64,000 bases of DNA, from contig JAMJFZ010003581.1 of NCBI GenBank assembly GCA_026225945.1, positions 4,404,501 to 4,468,500 on the forward strand. Direction: 5' to 3'. This DNA comes from Cricetomys ansorgei (Eukaryota; Chordata; Mammalia; Rodentia; Nesomyidae). Both the position numbers and the translations under genes were made by a program. Under the pieces are notes generated by a model. That model did not search any database. It was not told the DNA's origin and saw only the letters and a list, made by a program, of their open reading frames with translations. Shown here piece by piece: positions 19,505 to 29,639 of this stretch (position 1 is its first letter; every line of letters begins with the position of its first letter).

Positions 19505-19752
19505 CAGTGCAGCGCCTTGAACGGGTGTGCCTACTGCCTCTGCCTCCTTAGTCCTGGGATTACAGGTGTGCACAAGCATGTCCAGCTTCTTTTGTTTGTT
19601 TGTATTTTTGTTCATTTGTTTTGAGACTCTATACCTCAGGCTGGCCTGGAACTCACTGAGTAGCTCAGGCTGGCTTCAAACTCATAGCAACACATAAGTC
19701 TCAGCCTCCCAAGGGCTAGAATTATAGGCATAACCCACCAATGCCCAGTTAC
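19505..19752 (-). mobile_element. Two antisense B1-type pieces (19505-19592 and 19600-19752)
   Basis: The first keeps 'tgcctctgcctccttagtcc' and tgggattacaggtgtg. The second runs from ttgttttgagactc to cctcccaagggctagaattatagg. Confidence 0.75.
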
Positions 19753-20265
19753 TAGGCTTGAAGTTAGAGATTTTACATGGAAATATCTTTGAATAGGGGC
19801 AAACTGATTGCCTTTTGGGACATTGTGGAGGCATTTCATAGGGATAAATCAGTTGTTTTGTTGACTCAAAAAGAGAAAATGAACAGTTCATCTATAGGCT
19901 CTCATCTGTTTCTCCTCTCCCTGCCTTGGCTGTTGCATTATTCTGTATAATCTAAGCTGGGAAAGGAAGCCCTCTGCCTTCATGTCCTGTTTTTCCTGGA
20001 GCTCTATCCCTTAAGACTCACACCTGACACTTGAAAGGCAAAGAAAGTAAAAATGTTACCCACATCATACAATCCTCTTTTTCTTCTTGTTTCTCAAACA
20101 AACTCAAGGTGAATGACTCTACTTCCTTCAACAGACTCTATACCCCAAATAGCAAGGCTACCCTGAGCTAGACGTCTGAGGAATACAGTCTACTTAGTCT
20201 GACTTTACAATTTTTTGATAAAAACAAAAAGAATAAAAAGATACTAAGTTGTTTTTTAAATCACA
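19753..20265. other. No recognised feature
   Basis: Unassigned sequence; no repeat or gene recognised. Confidence 0.5.
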
Positions 20266-20269
20266 TTTA

Positions 20270-20433
20270 AAGATTTTGTTTATTTTAAAGTATGGAAACC
20301 AGAGACATCAAATCCCCTGGAGCTGAAGTTACAGGCAGTTCTGAGCTGCCCCATGTGGGTGCTGGGAACCAAACTTGGGTCCTATGTAAGAGCAGTCCAT
20401 GTTCTTTACTGTTGAACCATCTTTCTGGCCCCA
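20270..20433 (-). mobile_element. B2 SINE, antisense
   Basis: 'atcccctggagctgaagtta', 'gtgggtgctgggaaccaaac' and 'gaaccatctttctggcccca' are B2 complements. Confidence 0.85.
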
Positions 20434-20439
20434 AATTAC

Positions 20440-20592
20440 ATGAATTTAATGTATGTGCGCACACGCGAGCCATGACAATGGAAAACTTGGAAGTCAGTTC
20501 TCTCCTTCCACTGTGTGGATTCCACAGATGAAATTCAGGTCATCAGGCTAGGCAGAAAGAGCCTTTGTCCTCTGAGCCATCTTGATGGCCCA
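20440..20592 (-). mobile_element. B3 SINE, antisense
   Basis: 'cagttctctccttccactgt', 'gaaattcaggtcatcaggct' and 'gagccatcttgatggcccag' are B3 complements. Confidence 0.8.
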
Positions 20593-20649
20593 GAAAGATA
20601 CTTTATCTTTATTATAATTGTATTTGTTGATTACTTTAAATCTTTCTTT

Positions 20650-20650
<1 letters not shown>

Positions 20651-20697
<47 letters not shown>

Positions 20698-20840
20698 TTT
20701 GAGACAAGGTCTCACTTTGCAGCCCAGGCTGGTCTGAAACTCACTATATAGTCCAGGATGGCCTTTAACACATGGTGATCCCCGTACTTCAGCATCCTGA
20801 ATGCTAGTATTACAGATGTGAGCCACCATATTTTGATATT
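20651..20840 (-). mobile_element. (TG)n tract plus antisense B1/B4
   Basis: About 41 bp of (TG)n at 20651-20691 is followed by 'ttgagacaaggtctcacttt', ctcactatatagtccaggatgg and tattacagatgtgagccacc. Confidence 0.8.
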
Positions 20841-20904
20841 GCTTAGAAAAATTTATTTAAGCTTCACAAGTCACAGCTTATAATATTGTGTTGAATGTTG
20901 GTCA

Positions 20905-21055
20905 AGCCAATGGTGGTGGCGCATGCCTTTAATCCCAGCACTCGGGAAGCAGAGGCAGGTGGATCTTTGTGAGTTCAAGGCCAGCCTGGTCTACAGAGTG
21001 AGTTCCAGGACAGCCAGGGTTACAACAGGGAAACCCTGTCTCAAAAAAAACAACA
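20905..21055 (+). mobile_element. B1 SINE, sense, well conserved
   Basis: Close to full length, from 'ggtggtggcgcatgccttta' to 'gggttacaacagggaaaccc'. Carries the variant TTACAACAG right arm and looks comparatively young. Confidence 0.95.
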
Positions 21056-21127
21056 AGAAGAATGAAGGTGAAATGCAGGAGCCCAGCTGAAGACAACTGA
21101 GCCAGGAATTGTGACTGATCAGCAGCG

Positions 21128-21470
21128 GTTAAAGCTATATTTGGGTTTCTATCGCTATGAAGAGACACCATGAGCACAGCTACTCTTAGAAAGGGAAGCA
21201 TTTAATGGGGGTTGGCTTACAGTGCAGAGGTTTAACCCACTGTCATCATATTAGGAAGCAAGGAGAAGCGCAGCAGATGGTCCTGGAGAAACAGCCAGAG
21301 CTCTACCTATGGATCCGCAGGCAGCAGAGAGACACGGGCCTGGCTTGAGCATTTGAAACCTCAAAGCACATCCCCAGTGACACACTGCCTCCAACAAGGC
21401 CACACCTCCCAATAGTGCCATTCCCTGGGAGTCTGTAGGGACCATTTTCACTCAAACCACCATAAAAGCA
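21128..21470 (-). mobile_element. MT-family MaLR LTR, antisense
   Basis: 'gggtttctatcgctatgaag' with agacaccatgagcacagc is the complement of the MT 3' end; 'gtgacacactgcctccaaca' and 'cacctcccaatagtgccatt' mark the 5' part. Confidence 0.8.
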
Positions 21471-21619
21471 AAGTATGCAGGACAGTGGTACAGGAATATA
21501 AAATTCAACACTTGGGAGGTGGAGGCAAGAAGGTCAGAAATTCGGTCATCTCTGATCCCCATCACACAATCACACACACCAAAAACAAACAAGCAAGCCC
21601 ACAAACAAACAAGCAAAAA

Positions 21620-21828
21620 TAGGCTTGAAAGATGGCTCAGTGGTTAAAAGCACTTGCTGCTCTTACACAGGACCCGAGTTCAGTTCCCAGAACCCATACA
21701 CTGGCTCACAACAATGTGTGTGTTTTGTTCTAAAGGATATGATGCCTTCTTCTGGTATCTGTGTTCACCAGCCACAAACATAGTACACAGGCAAAACACC
21801 CATACCTGTAACAATAAAGATAGAAAAT
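21620..21828 (+). mobile_element. B2 SINE, sense
   Basis: 'ggcttgaaagatggctcagt', gacccgagttcagttcccag and 'atgccttcttctggtatctg' are B2 landmarks. Confidence 0.9.
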
Positions 21829-21832
21829 GAGG

Positions 21833-22032
21833 CCAAGTATGATGGCACGGGCTTTTCCCCCAACCCTTGAGAAGCAAAGTCAGGCAGTCTGTGAGTTCGA
21901 GGCCAGCCTGGTCTACATAGTGAGTACCAGGATAGCCCGGGCTATGTTGAAAGACCCTGTCTCAAAAAATAAAATAAAATAAAATAAAATAAAATAAAAT
22001 AAAATAAAATAAAATAAAATAAATTAAATAAA
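21833..22032 (+). mobile_element. B1 SINE, sense, with (AAAAT)n tail
   Basis: 'gtgagttcgaggccagcctg' and aaagaccctgtctcaaaaa are B1 landmarks. The tail is an (AAAAT)n array of about 12 units at 21967-22025. Confidence 0.9.
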
Positions 22033-22184
22033 CGGTGATCTTTCCTTTGCCTACAGAACATTACATAACTCATTAGTCTGGCATCTGACCCTTTCTCATC
22101 TAGCTCAACCTATCTCTCTGATGTAGTCCTTACAACTTTTCCTACATTTTATGTCAGAGCAGCACTTGGCTATCTGGCATTTAT

Positions 22185-22350
22185 GAGACACACACTTCAT
22201 TTTCCCTGGTTCATGTTAGTCCCGTCTGGGACGCTCCCCCTGTCACGTCTTAGCACATCTAATTCACTATGTTCCTCAAAGCCCAGTTCAAATGCCATTT
22301 TCTTCCTTGGTTGCAATAGTTTCTCCCTGAGAGCTCACGAGCTCCATCTC
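22185..22350 (+). mobile_element. Ancient L2-like LINE fragment
   Basis: 'tctgggacgctccccctgtc' followed by 'ctcaaagcccagttcaaatg' and ccattttcttcc parallels the mammal-wide L2 3' region. The 93-codon open frame over it is incidental. Confidence 0.55.
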
Positions 22351-22629
22351 ATGTTACCGTTTGCTTTCCATGTCGCAGGCACTCAGGCGTGTAATTGCCA
22401 GTTTCAGCAAGAAACCAGAAGCTCTGGACGGACAAAATTTTTGGCATACCGCCTGGTATACTAAATGTGTTAAACAAAGAGCTGATGGAAGCGACTATCA
22501 TCACGTAATTTCTTGTGGGACAGGAAGCGGGTGAAGGTGCCCAAGATGTGGCCTGAACCATTCAAGGATGAGACCAAGTGTGGGATTGTAATTATCACTT
22601 ACCTAGAACCTCTGGACATCTCACGCTGT

Positions 22630-22879
22630 GTGAGTTATTTTTCTGTCACTGTGATCAAACACCAGGACCAAGGCATTTTTTTAGAAAGAAAAGTTTTATT
22701 CGAGTTTATGGTTCCAGGGAGAGAGTCCGTGACGGCAAGGAAGGCATGACAGCAAATGGCAGACAGACTGACAGAAGCTGGATGCTGAGTCGTCACAACA
22801 GGATAAGAAACAGTGACGTCAAGCTCAAAGCTGGCTCCCAGAGAAGTACTTCCTTCAGCAAGGTGGCACTTTGTTTGTT
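22630..22879 (-). mobile_element. MaLR (MT-type) LTR, antisense, part 1
   Basis: 'ttctgtcactgtgatcaaac' and 'accaggaccaaggcattttt' mark its 3' end in complement; the match reaches 'agtacttccttcagcaaggt' and is then split by a B1. Confidence 0.65.
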
Positions 22880-23046
22880 CATTTGTTTGTTTGTTTTTTG
22901 TATTCGTTTTGAGACAGGATCTCCCTATAAAGCTCTAGCTGGCCTGGAACTCACTCTGTAGACCAGGCTGGCCTGGAATTCACAGAGATCTACCTCCTTT
23001 GTCTCCCTAGTGCTGGGATTAAAGTTGTGCTCCACTATGCCAGGCA
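22880..23046 (-). mobile_element. B1 SINE, antisense, inside the MaLR LTR
   Basis: T-rich tail, then 'gagacaggatctccctataa', 'tgtagaccaggctggcctgg' and tgctgggattaaag. Confidence 0.9.
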
Positions 23047-23145
23047 TGATGGTACTTCTTAAACCTCCTCAGACAGTGCCATCAACGGGGGACCAATTGA
23101 TCAAACTGGGGGGGCAGGGGGATCCTTATTCAAACCATCACATGC
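23047..23145 (-). mobile_element. MaLR (MT-type) LTR, antisense, part 2
   Basis: 'aaacctcctcagacagtgcc' to ttattcaaaccatcaca completes the LTR interrupted by the B1; includes a G-rich run near 23108. Confidence 0.6.
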
Positions 23146-23625
23146 CCTAATCACACAGAGATACTAGTAAGGTAGAGATGCTTACAGCACAGGGTTATTT
23201 TGGCAACTAAGTCAGGTTAGACAAGGCAGAGAGGAGATGCCACCTGGATGTGAGTGATTTTCTTCCCTTTTTTGGTCTTGTCTTCTAGAGAGATGCTTTA
23301 GAATTTTTAATTCCATATATTCAAAGAGAATATTAAGACTATAGGTTGTGAGACTGTGGTCTGTTTGTGAACATCATGTGGTCAACATTTGCTCCTGAAA
23401 GTCTGAAAACTAAGTACCCAAAGCGTGACCTGAGTAGGTCACACAACACTGAGGTGTAGTTTATTTACTTTGACTAAAATAGGGAATTAGCTAAAGCCTT
23501 CAGTTTTTTAAGAATAATTTATTATTCTCTTGTTTTAATTAAATGTTATATTATCCAATCAGTAGTACTACTGAAAAAGAATTTAGTAATTAACACTTTT
23601 AGCCTTTTTTTTTGTTTGTTTGTTT
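23146..23625. other. No recognised feature
   Basis: AT-rich unassigned sequence ending in a T-rich run. Confidence 0.5.
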
Positions 23626-23629
23626 CAGT

Positions 23630-23825
23630 ATGGATGTTTTGCCTGTGTGTATGTCTCTGTACCATATATATGCCTGATGCCTTGGCCAGAAGAGTGTTGG
23701 ATTCCCTGAGACTGGAGTTACAGATGGTTGAGACCCACTTTGTGGAGCTAGGAATCAAACCTGGGTCCTCTGCAAGCACAGCCCATGCTGTCAGTACTCT
23801 TAATCCCTGAGCCACAGAGCCATGT
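23630..23825 (-). mobile_element. B2 SINE, antisense
   Basis: 'gattccctgagactggagtt', 'aatcaaacctgggtcctctg' and cttaatccctgagccacagagccat are B2 complements. Confidence 0.85.
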
Positions 23826-23829
23826 CCTC

Positions 23830-23975
23830 TGTTCTTTTTGAGACAGTGTCTCATTATGTAGCCCTGGCTAGTCCAGAACTCACTATGTAGACCAGGATGG
23901 CCTCGAATTCTCAGAGATCCATTTGTCTCTGCCTCAAAAGTGCTAATTAAAGGCATGGGCCAACAACCTGCCCAG
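23830..23975 (-). mobile_element. B1 SINE, antisense
   Basis: 'tgagacagtgtctcattatg', agaccaggatggcctcgaat and 'gtgctaattaaaggcatggg' are B1 complements. Confidence 0.9.
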
Positions 23976-24017
23976 ATCAGCTTTGACTTTTTTAATCTTT
24001 AAGAAAAAAAAAATATG

Positions 24018-24100
24018 AGAGGCTGGGGATATAGTTCAGTGGGTAGCGTGCTTGCCTGACTTGAGAACAGCCCGGATTACTGGAGATCCTGTTAACAAAA
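24018..24100 (+). mobile_element. ID SINE, sense
   Basis: 'gaggctggggatatagttca' with gtgggtagcgtgcttgcctg is a typical ID head; the end is diverged. Confidence 0.75.
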
Positions 24101-24604
24101 GAAAGGGAGAAAGGGAGGGTATTTGGGGTAGTAGGAGGAGCGTAAGTAATAACTTCAGACATCCTCCTTACTCTTGCTTAATTGCAAAATGAACACCTCC
24201 CATAGGAATCTGTCCTGTATACCAGCATCTGTTTCTGTGTGAAGTAAGAAGGATGGTTTTTGCAATATACCTCTGTCAATCACAGCCACACATATAATTA
24301 AACAGCTACATACTAAGTAATTAAATAATAGGACTATATTTTTGTAGAGATGGCCTTAAGGGAAAAGAAAAGAGGGGGATACACATTCAGTTTTAATTAA
24401 ACATCCACAGTCATCAACAATCCTGATGTTAAAAAAAAAACAAACAAAACTTCAGCAGTTAACATATTATTTATTCTACTGCAAAAAAAAAGTCTATGAA
24501 ATGTAAGCACCTTGGATCTTATATAAATAGAATGGTAGTTTCTCATTGAGAACCTGTAAAGCAAGCAAAACAATGGAAAATGAAAAGCTTTTAATACGGG
24601 TGTT
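24101..24604. other. No recognised feature
   Basis: Unassigned AT-rich sequence. The 82-codon minus-strand frame ends in poly-A derived lysine/threonine codons and is not convincing. Confidence 0.5.
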
Positions 24605-24745
24605 TTTTGTTTTGTTTTGTTTTGTTTTGTTTTAAGAGACATCACATCATTTTGTAGAATAAGCTGGTCTTTTACTTAACAATCCTCCTGTCTTCAGCCT
24701 CCCAAGCTCTGGGATTACAAGCACGTACCACCACACCTGGTTTAT
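24605..24745 (-). mobile_element. B1/B4 SINE, antisense, with (TTTTG)n tail
   Basis: A (TTTTG)n tract is followed by tagaataagctggtc, 'agcctcccaagctctgggat' and taccaccacacctgg. Confidence 0.75.
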
Positions 24746-24849
24746 TAAAGGTCTTCTGAGCAATTTGCCCAACGCTGGAGTGGTGACTGCTTTTTGTCTT
24801 GTTAAAAATCTGCAGGAACTATTCTTGGGCTTCTTCTATTTTCTCTTAC

Positions 24850-25262
24850 CAAATGGACTAAATATGTGTTTTCCCCAAAACTCATATGTGGAAATCCTAC
24901 CCTGGGTACTCATAGAGGCGGGACCTTTGGGAAGTAAGTACAATGGCAGGGAAGATCCCTCACGTATGGGATTGGTGCCAGCCAGGCGTGGTCATGATGC
25001 CTTTGATTGGAGCACTCAGGAAGCAGAGACAGGTGTAAATGTTAGTTTGAGGCCTGCCTGGTCTACATAGCAAGGGCTACATAATGAGACTCTGTCTAAA
25101 AGTGGGGTGTGGCATAGAACTAGCTGCCTCTCTGTCTGCATGTGAAAACTCAACAAGAAAATGGTCCTCTGAGATGCAGAACAGCATACACCAAGAACTT
25201 GACCATGCTGCCTTCTGAACTCACACTCCCAGCCTCCAGCACTGTAAAAAAATGAATGCTTA
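24850..25262 (+). mobile_element. Ancient MLT1/MST-like MaLR LTR, split by a B1
   Basis: 'ccccaaaactcatatgtgga' with aatcctacc, 'aggcgggacctttgggaagt' and 'ctcccagcctccagcactgt' are landmarks of mammal-wide MaLR LTRs. A B1 occupies 24975-25108. Confidence 0.6.
24975..25108 (+). mobile_element. B1 SINE, sense, inside an ancient LTR
   Basis: 'gccaggcgtggtcatgatgc' to gagactctgtctaaaa; part of the right arm is missing. Confidence 0.8.
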
Positions 25263-25329
25263 TAAAGTCTATGATAACTCTTGTTCTTGTTCTTAAAATG
25301 TTTTTGACATCCATTTCTTTATTTTGTGT

Positions 25330-25487
25330 GGATGAGGAACCCATGCTCTGACCAGCAAATGGAAATCAGAGGACAATTTTCAACAGCTGGTTTTCTCTTT
25401 CCACCACGTGAGGTCCAGAGATCGGATTCAGATCACCAGGCTTGGTAGCATGCCAACTTTGCCAACTGAGCATCTCATCAGCCTTCG
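25330..25487 (-). mobile_element. B3 SINE, antisense
   Basis: 'gtctgaccagc'-like tail, then 'gaggacaattttcaacagct' and 'cagatcaccaggcttggtag' are B3 complements. A short B4-like scrap follows to about 25620. Confidence 0.75.
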
Positions 25488-25799
25488 TTCTGTTTGCTGT
25501 TGATGTTTATCACTCTAGTCCAGGCCGGCCTAGGACTCAAGGCAATCTGAGCACTTAGGAGGTGGAAGCAGGAAGATCAGAAGTAGGGGGTCAGCCTCCA
25601 CTGAGACCTCTGTCTCTAGAAATCGGTTATGCCAACTACTATAATATAAAATTTAAAACTTGAAATACTTGTGATGGATTTGAAACACCACTGAAAAAAG
25701 AAATACATATTTCTCTTTCCTAGTGGTTGATGGTGCATATACAACTGAACATAATGGGGAAAGGCACTAAGACACAATAAAGAGTACAAAGGAAGGAAG

Positions 25800-26455
25800 G
25801 GTGTCATGCATAGAACGAAGGAAAAAAAACCTGCCCTTCTTTTTTTTTTTGTAACTTTAGGTCAGGCTGAGCTTAAGCACTTCTTCCGCCTGAACCTGTT
25901 TCCTCAGCCCCCTGCGCTCTTTACAGATGTGTTGCAGCAATACACCACGATCCTTTACCCTCTGTTTAGGAATAGAGAAAGGAAAGATAGAAATCTAACC
26001 GCTTTTGCAAGCAACCCTGATACAGAAAGAGAGAAAGGTAGAAATCTTCACGGCCTCTTTTTAGGTTGTCCTAAGCTCGAATCTCTCCAACCTTTGTTTT
26101 TTTAGGAATTATCACACTAACGACAGCAACCCAACCCACGAACCACCAACCAACGCCCTGACCCACTCTTTGGGCTTCAGACCTTTTATGCCCTAAACCG
26201 AAAGTTCCCATCAACCCATGCGGCACCTAATCCCCAAAACAAGCTACAGGTGCCTGAACGACTGCACCTAACCAAATTATAGCTCCCTGCATCGAGCACT
26301 CCAAATCCAACTCGTAAACAGCTGGGAACACAAACCTAATCCAAACTCCATTTTGCATTTTTAAAGACACCGAAATAACGAGAACTTTTTCCAAGTGTTC
26401 CTCTACAGTGTGTGACACTACACCTGGCCGCATTTCACTCCTCTCTAATTCCAGG
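25800..26455. other. Unclassified C/A-rich block
   Basis: No rodent repeat was recognised. The centre (26105-26300) is rich in AACC/CCAA words. Two similar purine-rich stretches (gagaaaggaaagatagaaatc near 25976 and gagagaaaggtagaaatc near 26029) sit about 55 bp apart. A 99-codon + strand frame (25806-26105) gives a protein I do not recognise. It could be a remnant of an unlisted LTR element or unique DNA. Confidence 0.35.
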
Positions 26456-26594
26456 AAGGCTGAAGTGAAGAGAGCTAAATATTGGTAAAGGTAGAGAAAA
26501 AAAAAAAATCTGAAAACAGAACATTGGTATCAGTAAGCCTACAGTCCAATCTTTCCTTCTAGTTTTATCTTAAGTTGTTTTTAAACATTAATTC

Positions 26595-26757
26595 ATTAAT
26601 TATAGTTTGTATGCGTATGGGCATGCATGTGGAGGTCAGAGGACAATTTGCAGGAGTTAGTTTTCTCCTTCCATGCTGTGGGTTCCAGAGAATAAACTCA
26701 GGTCATCAGGCTTGGTAGCAAGTACCTTAACTGCTGAGGCATCTCCACTGCCCTTCA
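26595..26757 (-). mobile_element. B3 SINE, antisense
   Basis: 'gcatgcatgtggaggtcaga', 'aactcaggtcatcaggcttg' and ttaactgctgaggcatctcc are B3 complements. Confidence 0.85.
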
Positions 26758-27564
26758 TGTTTTACCTTTGCCCCCCTGCTTCTGAACCTCAAGGTTCCTG
26801 GCTGCTCCACACATTCTTCCACCAGGAGCAGAGCCCACGCACCTCTGCCTAACTGAATGTCTAAGCACTGATATTTACAATCATCTGTTGCCAGTAATTT
26901 GCAATGCACTCTCTAAGCAGCTTCCACATTCTTAAGTTACTTACGACACGTTTTATGAGAACGTAGACCATGTTTCTTCCTTAAATAGAAAATTCTTGTT
27001 CACCATTTGGGGAAGTGGGATTTTCATGATGGTTTGCAACTTTAGACCTCTTGACGAGCATCAAATCACTGTCTCGCTTTACATTGTCTTTCTTCCCTAA
27101 AGTAGCAAATGTACCATTCAGAGTCTCATTTTATGCCTTTCAAGACACAATTCTTTCTTTTAAGACTTTGGAAAGATAACTAACAGATAGAGGTTGCAGA
27201 TGAAATTTCAATTCTGTTCCTTAAAAACACCCTATCACACTGGGTTGAGAGGGTCTGCGGGTGTCAGACAGAGAAGCAAACCATGAAGAGGTGAGAATGA
27301 AAACTCAGTTCAGATTGACTTCATCAACCTTTATCAAGACTTCTAAAAAGTCTGATGCCAGATGGTTTATTGTCAGCATATTTAAAACACGGTACAACTT
27401 GGAAGAACGTTTTTGAGTGTAATGCAATCCCCAGTGCACAAGGAAGCATCAAAACTCAACTCAGGGTACATGCCATTTCTTCCAAATAGATGGGTCCTAG
27501 AGATAGGCTACCTGTGCTAGAGTAGGGGCCTAAAAAGGCTCTGATCAGGTCTCCATCATACAGA
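26758..27564. other. No recognised feature
   Basis: Unassigned sequence; no named repeat or plausible exon could be recognised by eye. Confidence 0.45.
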
Positions 27565-27690
27565 GAGCGTAGAGGTCATTTGGGCTATTAGCCACCTCTG
27601 GTCCTGGTTGTGGGAGCTTGAGGGAGTCTCTGGCTGTAAGGTCATTTAGAATACTAGCTCCCTCTGGTCCTAGTTGAAGGAGCTTGATAT
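27565..27690 (+). repeat. Imperfect tandem duplication, unit about 70 bp
   Basis: Two adjacent copies begin 'aggtcatttgggctattagc' and 'aggtcatttagaatactagc'. Both continue with 'cctctggtcct' and a 'ggagcttga' ending. Confidence 0.75.
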
Positions 27691-27884
27691 GGCCTGGTCA
27701 AACAGATAATGCAGATCAGCAGTCTATTAATCACTTCAAATTCCCAGCTTTCTAAATGAAAGAACAGGTAGGTTTTATTTGGTTTTGTTTTTTTTCTTTT
27801 TTCTTTTTTACATCTTTCCCGTTCCTGGTTTCTTTGGAGACCTGTAGGCACAAAGACCTTCATGTTAAGCTCCCAAAACACCAG

Positions 27885-28020
27885 GTGGTGGTGGCGCATG
27901 CCTTTGATCCCAGCACTTGGGAGGCCCCTCTTCTGACCCCTGAGGCCATCAGGCACACATGCGGTGCACGTACACACATGCACATTCATACACATAAAAT
28001 AACACAATAAATAAATCTTA
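27885..28020 (+). mobile_element. B1 5' part joined to a B2 3' part
   Basis: 'ggtggtggcgcatgcctttg' with atcccagcacttgggagg is B1; from about 27928 the sequence becomes a B2-type 3' end ('cacataaaataacacaataa'). No B1 right arm or B2 head remains. Confidence 0.7.
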
Positions 28021-28214
28021 GAAAGTAAAAGTGAATATTGAATCTTCCAAATCTGAAATTAATACGATTAATGCAATAGGAATGTCAAGTTGTGCCATCA
28101 CACAGGTGCGCTGTCCGTGAGTTTTTAATCACCTGACTTGCCAGTTAGTGACTGAGTTAGACAGTCGCTCTATCTGTCCTGGTCTTGCGTCTTACGCCAA
28201 GAGTCTGGCTTTCC

Positions 28215-28295
28215 ATGGAGACCAGTGAGGTCGCTCAGAGGGGTAAAAGCAATTACCGACACAACCAGGCCACCTGGATTTGATAACCCCAAAAC
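28215..28295 (+). mobile_element. B3 SINE head, sense, fragment
   Basis: 'gaccagtgaggtcgctcaga' and 'gccacctggatttgataacc' match a diverged B3 head. Confidence 0.5.
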
Positions 28296-28367
28296 ATCAT
28301 TTTTTTGTCAACATGAAGAAGAGGGAGCCTCGACGGAGGATTTCCCCAGAGCACACTGGCCACAGAG

Positions 28368-28665
28368 GTTGTCTTAAATGCTGATTGATGTGGGAGGGCT
28401 CAGCACACGGTGGGCAAGGCCATCCCTAGACAGATGGACCGAAGATTTAGAAGAAAGCTAGCCGAGTATGAGTCAGTAAGCAGCATTCCTCCATGATTTC
28501 TACAGCAGGTTTCCGCTTTGAATTTCTGCCCCGACTTCCTTCAACAGTGGACTATGACCTGGATATCTAAGTCAAATAAGCCCTTTCCTCCCCCAGCTTA
28601 CTTTTGGTCAGACTTGTTCTTTCTTTCTTTCTTTTTTATCATATCAACAGAATAGAGACTAGAAT
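28368..28665 (+). mobile_element. ORR1-like MaLR LTR, 5' truncated
   Basis: 'gctgattgatgtgggagggc', 'cagtaagcagcattcctcca', 'aataagccctttcctccccc' and 'catatcaacagaatagagac' are successive ORR1-like landmarks. Confidence 0.8.
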
Positions 28666-28714
28666 ACCCCATGAAGGTAGAAGAAGAGAAGCTACTCCAG
28701 AAAATATGTCTCTG

Positions 28715-28755
28715 CCTTCCATACGTGCGCCCTGGTGCATGCACACATACATGTG

Positions 28756-28789
<34 letters not shown>

Positions 28790-28815
28790 CAATGATGATA
28801 AATAAAATTTAAAAT
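28715..28815 (+). mobile_element. B2/B3 3' part with (CA)n
   Basis: 'tctctgccttccatacgtgc' leads into a (CA)n tract at about 28758-28788 and an ATAAATAAAAT end. Confidence 0.65.
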
Positions 28816-28939
28816 AATAATGGTTCCATGATGCAAATAGTCCCTTTTCTTGGAGGCTAGAAGACAGTCAGTGACGTAGTTCATCTAAGTTACCACATAG
28901 TCCCCCTTCACAATAACCACATCAACGTTCTTATTCATT

Positions 28940-29128
28940 GTTGCCTCTATTCCAGGCGGACCATGAGCTCTCTATAGTTAAGGATGCGCTTCAGCTCCTG
29001 ATCCTCCTGCCTCTACCTTCTGTTGGGATTATAGGCAAGTGTCACTGTACCTGTAGGACAATGGATCAAACCCACCACTTTGTACACATCAGGCAATCAT
29101 TTTACTGACTGAGCTACATTCTCAGCCC
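28940..29128 (-). mobile_element. B4 SINE, antisense
   Basis: 'gatcctcctgcctctacctt' with ctgttgggattataggcaag is the B1-like half; 'tactgactgagctacattct' with cagccct is the complement of the ID-like head. Confidence 0.8.
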
Positions 29129-29374
29129 TAAACACATCAACGTTGTCACCCTTTTGTGGGTTGTAACTCAAATCAGTCAAAGCAATCTGGCCAAAGAAGG
29201 AAAAGGAACTGCATCCCAATTTGCATGCACCAAGTTCTCACTGAGAAGCACTGGCTTATTCTTCTCTTCCCTAATCCAGAATATGCACTGTTGATTTTGC
29301 ACAAAAATTTTGAAAATGAAACTAACTAACCAGCATGTGCCATTTTGGAAAGTATAGTTATCCAGGATTTTTCA

Positions 29375-29515
29375 TAATACTTTTATTAATAATTTGAGTT
29401 TCACACAATGTATCTCAATAACACCCACTTCTCATTCCTCCCTGTTCTACCCTCCCACTCCTGTGCCCTCAAAAAAGAAAGAAAAAAAATTAAGTCAAGC
29501 TTGTTTGGCAGGAGC
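29375..29515 (-). mobile_element. LINE-1 3' end, antisense, fragment
   Basis: 'tttgagtttcacacaatgta' and 'cattcctccctgttctaccc' resemble the complement of a rodent L1 3' UTR; it ends near a short A/G-rich run. Confidence 0.5.
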
Positions 29516-29639
29516 ATGGATGTCAGGCTTCACTATGGTCTTTGAAGGCAGAAGGCTGTTCTGATTGTGTGCTTGACTTTGACTTGGTCCATACCAGCCT
29601 GAGACAAAGCATGACAGAATTTGACCTTAAGTTGGACCT

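Noticed and set aside
22183..22464. 93-codon frame as a short protein gene
   Set aside because: It overlaps an L2-like fragment and looks like chance openness in old repeat DNA.
24018..24100. tRNA gene
   Set aside because: The tRNA-like promoter boxes here and in the other ID/B2/B3 copies belong to SINEs; no complete cloverleaf with an acceptor stem was seen.
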